Source of the DNA: JBLNBU01 sp050260215
GTDB lineage: Bacteria > Pseudomonadota > Alphaproteobacteria > Rhodospirillales > Magnetospirillaceae
Assembly: GCA_050260215.1 (NCBI GenBank)
Contig: JBLNBU010000274.1
Location: 1 to 9,653, forward strand
Length of the DNA stretch: 9,653 bases
Direction: 5' to 3'
This document shows, in pieces, positions 6,235 to 9,653 of this stretch. Under the pieces are notes generated by a model. It worked only from the letters and a program-made list of their open reading frames with translations, was not told the origin of the DNA and did not search any database. The stretch's first letter is position 1. Each line of letters opens with the position of its first letter. Position numbers and translations under genes: made by a program.

Positions 6235-7599
6235 ATGGCCGAAGAGCGTTATCAGCAACCGGCAACCAGCGGTGCTATGTCGGCTGAGCAGTCGCACGGT
6301 TCCGGGCAAGGGCAGCAGAAAGGTCCGTTGGTGTCGGGGGAGCAGATGCCGACACCTGCCGCCAGTCATCCAGGCATCTCGGGGAGCGCGTTCCTGATCC
6401 TTATCGCCGTGATCATCGCCGTGGTCCTGGCGTTCAGGCTGTGGCGCAGGCGGGCCCGCTAGGCTGGACATCGGGCTGCTGGTCGTATTGGGCGCGAAGG
6501 CCGCATAAAAGGCGGCCGACGTCCCCATTGGACCGAACCAACCTGAGAACCAGACCAGGGCGGGGCGCTCGAACTCTGGAATCAGGCTGCTGATCGCCCA
6601 GATGGTGGGAAGGCGCCTGCCTCCTAGTGCCACCATGGCGAAGGCAAGCAGGGGCAGCCCTATGCCTGCCCAGCGGTCGACTGGCAGGGCAATTCCGAGA
6701 AGGACGAAGAACGGCAGTTCGAGGAACCGCTTGGTCCCCCGCGCAAATCCACGCCAGGCCTGGTCGCCGGCGTGGCCGGACGTCCTTACGAACACCAGCG
6801 CAGCCAGGAAGGCGGCCAGGATGCCGTCCACATGGACCAAGTGGGCCAGCGTCAGCGCACAGATCCCCACCGAGACCGAAGCCGCGGCCAGGGCTGCAGC
6901 GTCGGCATCCAGCCGTCGTTGGGCTGTTGCCACGGCCCGGCCAGCCAGCCACCCCAGGCCGATTGCTACCGCCGCTCCCACGCCGACCTCCCACAGGAAT
7001 CCCCGGACGACCAGGTCGCGCACCGTGGCCGGCCATGGGGACGACGAGGCAAGGCCCAGTCCGAACAGAACGAAGGGTAGCGCCAGCCCGTCATTGGCGG
7101 CCGACTCGGCCAGCAACAGGGTCCGCAATCGCACCGGGACGTTCCTTTCCGCCAGTGGGCCGCCTAGGATCCCGCCGGCCAGCACCGGGTCGGTGGGCGC
7201 GAGGATGGCGCCGACCAGCAGGGCATCCCCCGGCCCGAAGGGAAGCAGCAGCCAGGCCGCCATCGTCGTCGTAAGCCACATCCCAACCATCCCGGCCGCC
7301 AGCAGCAGCCCGATGCTGCGCCATTGCCGGACCACATCGGCGGTCAGGTCGAAGGCGGCGGAGACCCGCGCGACCCCCAAGGTGTAGCGTGCCGCCTGCT
7401 CGAGCGCCGAAGGGGAAAGCCCCAAGGCGGAGGGTGTGAACAGCCCCAGCCCGAACGGTCCCGCCGCCACGCCGAGGGCTAGTGCCAGCAGGGCCTCGGA
7501 CAACGGCCAGCGGCTGGCGAGCGCCCGCGCCAGCACACCAAGCGAGAAGACGGTGCCGGCGGCGGTTGCCACCAGGGCGCCGGGACCTAACGGATCCAT
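6070..7599 (-). CDS. CPA1/NhaP-type cation:proton antiporter with aberrant C-terminus
   Basis: Monovalent cation/proton antiporter of the Na+/H+ exchanger superfamily, inner membrane. ATG at 7599 has a perfect AGGAGG ribosome site 6 bases upstream (7606-7611); the longer frame to 7842 has none and adds non-conserved residues. The first 368 or so residues are a normal polytopic antiporter: repeated hydrophobic spans, the ion-binding region PTDPVLAGGIL (T136-D137-P138) and the CPA1 Asn-Asp motif in ESAANDG (N169, D170), then LELPFFVLLGIALPVDRW and WFSGWFGPMGTSAAFYAAFA. After about position 6495 the similarity stops. The last one or two membrane spans expected after the FGPMG segment are missing, and the frame continues for about 140 residues of hydrophilic, low-quality sequence antisense to the small gene at 6235-6462. 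The antiporter is therefore probably 3'-truncated and may be non-functional; a true short form cannot be excluded. Confidence 0.72.
   Translation of the reverse strand: MDPLGPGALVATAAGTVFSLGVLARALASRWPLSEALLALALGVAAGPFGLGLFTPSALGLSPSALEQAARYTLGVARVSAAFDLTADVVRQWRSIGLLLAAGMVGMWLTTTMAAWLLLPFGPGDALLVGAILAPTDPVLAGGILGGPLAERNVPVRLRTLLLAESAANDGLALPFVLFGLGLASSSPWPATVRDLVVRGFLWEVGVGAAVAIGLGWLAGRAVATAQRRLDADAAALAAASVSVGICALTLAHLVHVDGILAAFLAALVFVRTSGHAGDQAWRGFARGTKRFLELPFFVLLGIALPVDRWAGIGLPLLAFAMVALGGRRLPTIWAISSLIPEFERPALVWFSGWFGPMGTSAAFYAAFAPNTTSSPMSSLAGPPAPQPERQDHGDDHGDKDQERAPRDAWMTGGRCRHLLPRHQRTFLLPLPGTVRLLSRHSTAGCRLLITLFGHCRLRARRQPGLRAAYPSAEPGDPHTTREKTSPTIARSPHGSTSQRPDRPAVAYP
6235..6462 (+). CDS. 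Small single-pass membrane protein, unknown function
   Basis: 75-residue protein that I do not recognise. The start at ATG 6235 is supported by a strong ribosome site, GGAGG at 6225-6229, 5 bases upstream; the frame extends further up to 6163 without such a site. Residues 1-48 are polar and rich in Gln, Ser, Gly and Pro, without charge clusters. Residues about 50-69 form one strongly hydrophobic helix (FLILIAVIIAVVLAF), followed by a very basic end, RLWRRRAR. By the positive-inside rule this suggests a C-tail in the cytoplasm and the polar N-terminus outside. Codons are less strictly G/C-ending than in the neighbours. The whole gene lies antisense to the open tail of the CPA1 antiporter frame; the membrane helix, basic tail and ribosome site make this strand the more believable one. 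Function unknown; the topology is inference. Confidence 0.55.
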   Translation: MAEERYQQPATSGAMSAEQSHGSGQGQQKGPLVSGEQMPTPAASHPGISGSAFLILIAVIIAVVLAFRLWRRRAR

Positions 7600-7735
7600 G
7601 CCCTGCCTCCTACCTGCGTGGCGCGTTACGATGACAAACGGCGGCCCCCGGAGGGCGTTCCGGCGGTCCCCCATGGTCGAGCGCCCAGGGCGAACTGGAC
7701 GAGCACTGCGGAACTTGGCGGCGTTTCGGGATGTT

Positions 7736-7753
7736 CCTGCCACTGGGGGCAGG
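7736..7753 (+). promoter_or_regulatory. Short hairpin in the leader of the ZIP gene
   Basis: CCTGCC (7736-7741) pairs perfectly with GGCAGG (7748-7753) around ACTGGG, ending 21 bases before the chosen ATG. It lies in the 175-base gap between the divergent CPA1 and ZIP starts. It could be an RNA hairpin or a protein site, but a 6-bp repeat in GC-rich DNA can be chance. No Zur-like AT-rich palindrome was seen in this gap. Confidence 0.2.
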
Positions 7754-7774
7754 CAGATTGCGGGCGCAACTAAG

Positions 7775-8524
7775 ATGCAGATGTGGCTGGACGCGGGAAT
7801 ATGGGGATTGGTCAGCGGCTCGGCCCTGGTGGTGGGAACCATCGTCGCCTACGTGTTCCGGCTGCCGCAGCGGGTGATCGCCGCGGTGATGGCTTTCGGC
7901 AGCGGGGTGCTGATATCGGCGCTGTCGTTCGAGCTGATGGACGAGGCCTACCGCACTGGCGGCTTTCTGGCCGCAGCATTGGGGTTCCTGGCGGGGGCCG
8001 GTGTCTACACCGGTGCCAATGTCGTCGTTTCCCATCATGGGGCTCGGAACCGCAAGCGCTCGGGCAACCAGCAGCGGGACGCCGGGCGTGGCGGCGGCAT
8101 GGCCATCGCGCTGGGGTCGCTGCTGGACGGCATTCCCGAATCCCTCATCATCGGCGTCAGCCTGCTGGAGGGGAAGGGAGTGAACCTGGTCGCCGTGGTC
8201 GCGATCTTCCTGTCGAACATTCCGGAAGGCCTTTCCAGTTCGGCCGGCATGCGCAAGGCCGGGCGGAGCAGAACCTACGTCTTCGGGCTTTGGATCGGCA
8301 TGGCGCTGTTGCTCGGTGTCGCCGCTGCAGTGGGCAATCTGGCTTTCGCCGGCAGCCCGCCCGGGGTTGTCGCCGGCACGCAGGCGGTGGCCGCAGGCGC
8401 CATCCTCGCCATGCTGGTCGACACCATGATTCCAGAAGCGGTTGAAATCGCCCATGATTTCGCCGGCCTGATCACCGTGGCGGGCTTCCTTGCCGCCTTC
8501 GCCCTGTCGAAGCTGGGCGGCTGA
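7775..8524 (+). CDS. ZIP-family divalent metal permease
   Basis: 249-residue inner-membrane protein of the ZIP family, which usually moves Zn2+, Fe2+ or other divalent metals into the cytoplasm. About eight hydrophobic spans are visible. The two signature helices are GSLLDGIPESLIIGV (D118, P121, E122) and FLSNIPEGLSSS (S147, N148, P150, E151). Compared with E. coli ZupT, the histidines that precede these IPE motifs (H119, H148) are replaced by Asp and Ser. A polar, basic loop (HHGARNRKRSGNQQRD) between spans 3 and 4 is short. The frame is open far upstream to 7436, but that part runs antisense to the CPA1 gene. I chose ATG 7775, although its ribosome site is weak and ATG 7781 is nearly as good. 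It is divergent from the antiporter gene. Family membership is firm; the metal is unknown. Confidence 0.85.
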   Translation: MQMWLDAGIWGLVSGSALVVGTIVAYVFRLPQRVIAAVMAFGSGVLISALSFELMDEAYRTGGFLAAALGFLAGAGVYTGANVVVSHHGARNRKRSGNQQRDAGRGGGMAIALGSLLDGIPESLIIGVSLLEGKGVNLVAVVAIFLSNIPEGLSSSAGMRKAGRSRTYVFGLWIGMALLLGVAAAVGNLAFAGSPPGVVAGTQAVAAGAILAMLVDTMIPEAVEIAHDFAGLITVAGFLAAFALSKLGG

Positions 8525-8538
8525 TGTGCTCTGCCGGG

Positions 8539-8563
8539 AACCGGGCGCTGCCGGTTGTGTTTC
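8539..8563 (+). terminator. Possible terminator after the ZIP gene
   Basis: AACCGG (8539-8544) pairs with CCGGTT (8551-8556) around a 6-base loop, followed by GTGTTTCT. It begins 15 bases after the ZIP stop codon. The stem is short and the T-run broken, so this would be a modest terminator. Confidence 0.42.
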
Positions 8564-8638
8564 TGGGTGAAGGCGGGTACCCGAAGGGGCGATGCCTGCA
8601 CGGGGACCAGACTTAAATTGAAGATGCAATCCGTTATT

Positions 8639-8742
8639 GGCCGGGTAGCGGCGCCGTGTCGAAGTGCAGGTAACGCTGGTTGCGCGCCCCCGCAACCAAA
8701 ACGCAGAAGGCCCGCCTCAACAAGGCGGGCCTTTCGTGTTTT
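8639..8742 (+). ncRNA. Candidate small RNA or structured 3' leader ending in a terminator
   Basis: This gene-free stretch carries an ordered pair of hairpins: TGGTTGCG (8677-8684) with CGCAACCA (8691-8698) around a 6-base C-rich loop, then an unpaired AAACGCAG spacer, then the strong terminator at 8706-8742. This build is typical of bacterial small RNAs. The AT-richer stretch 8611-8638 (with CTTAAATTGAAG and GTTATT) could hold a promoter, though spacing to consensus is poor. Alternatively it is only the long 3' UTR of the ZIP transcript. The 5' end given is a guess, and I cannot assign it to a known RNA family. Confidence 0.33.
8706..8742 (+). terminator. Strong intrinsic terminator
   Basis: AAGGCCCGCCT (8707-8717) and its exact reverse complement (8723-8733) form an 11-bp stem with a 5-base loop; the T-rich tail CTTTCGTGTTTT follows or overlaps the stem base. 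It lies about 180 bases after the ZIP stop, so it serves either readthrough from that gene or a separate short RNA. Confidence 0.82.
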
Positions 8743-9060
8743 CGCTGAGCGCACATGATTTGAGCCTGTGCTGACCTGCTCCCCGAATCCTCCTCCGGTT
8801 TGAGGTAGCCGACCGCCGCCGGTTCGGCTATCGGCGGCTGGGGTTGCTGTTGGCCAGGGCGGGAGTGGCGATGAATCATAAGAAGCTGCTGCGGCTCGGC
8901 GCAGGACAATTGCATGCAATAGCCTACATCGCGGGGCAGGCCGATCGTCGAGAGCTTCAGCGGCCTGTTCCGCTCGCTGGCCCAGGGCGGTGCTGCCCGC
9001 CTGGCGCCAGGAACGAGGCTCTACTCATCGCCGCCAGGAACTCCGGGCTCGGGTCAGGCA
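8743..9060. other. Gene-poor gap before the convergent kinase; one doubtful small frame
   Basis: No recognisable gene. ATG 8871, with GGGAG 5 bases upstream, opens a 76-codon frame to 9101 (beginning MNHKKLLRLGAGQLHAIAY), but its end runs antisense into the kinase gene and its second half has no protein-like character, so I do not call it. Structure seen: a bulged stem TAGCCGA-CC (8806-8814) with GGTTCGGCTA (8821-8830), which competes with a second stem GCCGCCG (8815-8821) with CGGCGGC (8832-8838), and the palindromes at 8909-8920 and 9000-9011 (CCTGGCGCCAGG). No clear terminator for the minus-strand kinase is present. Confidence 0.4.
8909..8920. repeat. Perfect 12-bp palindrome ATTGCATGCAAT
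   Basis: ATTGCATGCAAT is its own reverse complement and is AT-rich within GC-rich surroundings. Such a site suits a dimeric transcription factor, but no gene start lies close enough to say what it would control, and I cannot assign it to a known regulator. Confidence 0.5.
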
Positions 9061-9653
9061 TCAACTGTCGTGTTCCGGTCCGGCTACCAGCGGGAAAATG
9101 ACGCGGGCCGCCGTGCCGCCGGTCGGAGCCGGGTCCAGGAAGATGGCGCCACCGTGGGCTTGGACCAGGCGGCTGACGATGGTCAGGCCCAGGCCGGTGC
9201 CCTTGGCGCGGGTGGTGAAGAACGGCTCGAAGACCTGGGCACGGGCATCATCAGGGATGCCCGGGCCGGTGTCGACGATGCGGACCTCGACGGACGGTCG
9301 CGAGTCGTGCATGCAGGTGGCCGCTTCCACGGTCAGGCGGCCGCCGGGGCTCATCGCCTCGATGGCGTTGGACAGCAGGTTCTGGAACACCTGGATCAGC
9401 CGGGTGCGGTCGCCCAGGATCTTGGGCAAGGTGAAGTGCCCGTCGGTGCAGACGACGATGTCCTGCTCGGCGATGGCGGGCATCATCGACAGGGTCGCCA
9501 CCTCGAGGACCTCGTCGAGGTCGATCCAGTCCAGGGCCAAGGCGTCGGGCCGGGCGAAATCCAGCATGTCGGTCAGGATGTTCTCCATGTAGCCGACCTG
9601 GTCGAGCGCGATGTCGCAGCCGTCGGTCAGTTGATCCTCGGGCCCGGCATGGT
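9061..9653 (-). CDS. Sensor histidine kinase, catalytic C-terminal part (5' end outside window)
   Basis: The frame is open to the right edge and ends at TGA 9063-9061, giving about 197 visible residues; the internal ATG at 9588 is not the start. The visible part holds the end of the dimerisation helix (YMENILTDMLDFARP) and a complete ATP-binding domain: N-box in FQNLLSNAIEAM, G1 box in VDTGPGIPDD, F-box FEPFFTT, G2 box in KGTGLGLTIVSRLVQAHGG, and the final strand ARVIFPL. The style, with FEPFFTT and a long N-box helix, is that of NtrB/PAS-type kinases rather than the CusS-type kinase at 1788-3161, so the two are not recent duplicates. The phosphoacceptor histidine and sensor domain lie outside the window, and no response regulator is next to its 3' end in view. 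It transfers phosphate to an unknown partner. Confidence 0.88.
   Translation of the reverse strand, partial: HAGPEDQLTDGCDIALDQVGYMENILTDMLDFARPDALALDWIDLDEVLEVATLSMMPAIAEQDIVVCTDGHFTLPKILGDRTRLIQVFQNLLSNAIEAMSPGGRLTVEAATCMHDSRPSVEVRIVDTGPGIPDDARAQVFEPFFTTRAKGTGLGLTIVSRLVQAHGGAIFLDPAPTGGTAARVIFPLVAGPEHDS

Noticed and set aside
7436..7774. Upstream extension of the ZIP frame
   Set aside because: It runs antisense to the antiporter start region and has no membrane or family character; the ZIP protein begins naturally at 7775.
7610..8695. 361-codon minus frame opposite the ZIP gene
   Set aside because: Compositional shadow with no recognisable domain; the ZIP frame on the plus strand is clearly the coding one.
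8640..8700. tRNA-like segment with GGTTGCG/CGCAACC pairing and a CCA-like end
   Set aside because: No D arm, anticodon arm or T-loop consensus could be folded; it looks like a simple hairpin before a terminator.
8871..9101. 76-codon plus-strand frame beginning MNHKKLLRLGAGQ
   Set aside because: It has a fair ribosome site, but half of it is Pro/Gly/Arg-rich and its end lies antisense to the kinase 3' end; no family recognised.
1..9653. Mobile elements, CRISPR array, attachment sites
   Set aside because: No transposase or integrase frame, no regularly spaced direct repeats and no terminal inverted repeats with target duplications were seen.

Overview
The window is GC-rich DNA densely packed with genes on both strands. 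Strong G/C third-position bias and close family resemblance (an ActP-type acetate symporter, a CusRS-type two-component pair, NhaD, ClC) suggest a proteobacterial chromosome. My best guess is an alphaproteobacterium of the Rhodospirillales/Magnetospirillum kind; this rests on general look and recalled similarity, not on a search. No phage, transposase, CRISPR or tRNA/rRNA signal was seen.

Layout. 1-884 (+) is the 3' part of an actP-like Na+/acetate symporter, closed by a strong intrinsic terminator (891-927). The 890-1116 gap also holds a terminator-like hairpin that points the other way. 1117-1791 and 1788-3161 (+) are a translationally coupled OmpR-family response regulator and sensor kinase of the heavy-metal (CusRS/CopRS/CzcRS) type. 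3158-4459 (-) is an NhaD Na+/H+ antiporter whose stop codon interlocks with the kinase stop codon. 4615-5961 (+) is a ClC-type H+/Cl- exchanger, divergent from nhaD. 6235-6462 (+) is a small single-pass membrane protein. Opposite it, 6070-7599 (-) is a CPA1-type cation/proton antiporter that loses family resemblance near 6495 and reads on, antisense, through the small gene. 7775-8524 (+) is a ZIP-family metal permease, divergent from the antiporter. 8525-9060 has no convincing gene, but carries two terminator-like hairpins, a possible small RNA (about 8639-8742), alternative stem-loops and a perfect 12-bp palindrome. 9061-9653 (-) is the catalytic end of a second sensor kinase that enters from beyond the right edge.

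How it fits together. Five of the eight larger genes are ion transporters: Na+/acetate uptake, Na+/H+ exchange twice, H+/Cl- exchange and divalent-metal transport. Together they look like a Na+/H+/Cl-/metal homeostasis neighbourhood, with a metal-type two-component system in the middle. No RND or P-type metal efflux gene is in view, so the target of that system is open. The points most worth checking are the broken 3' end of the CPA1 antiporter with a small membrane gene lying against it, the reverse-pointing hairpins upstream of the response regulator, the histidine-less ZIP metal site, and the possible small RNA after the ZIP gene.
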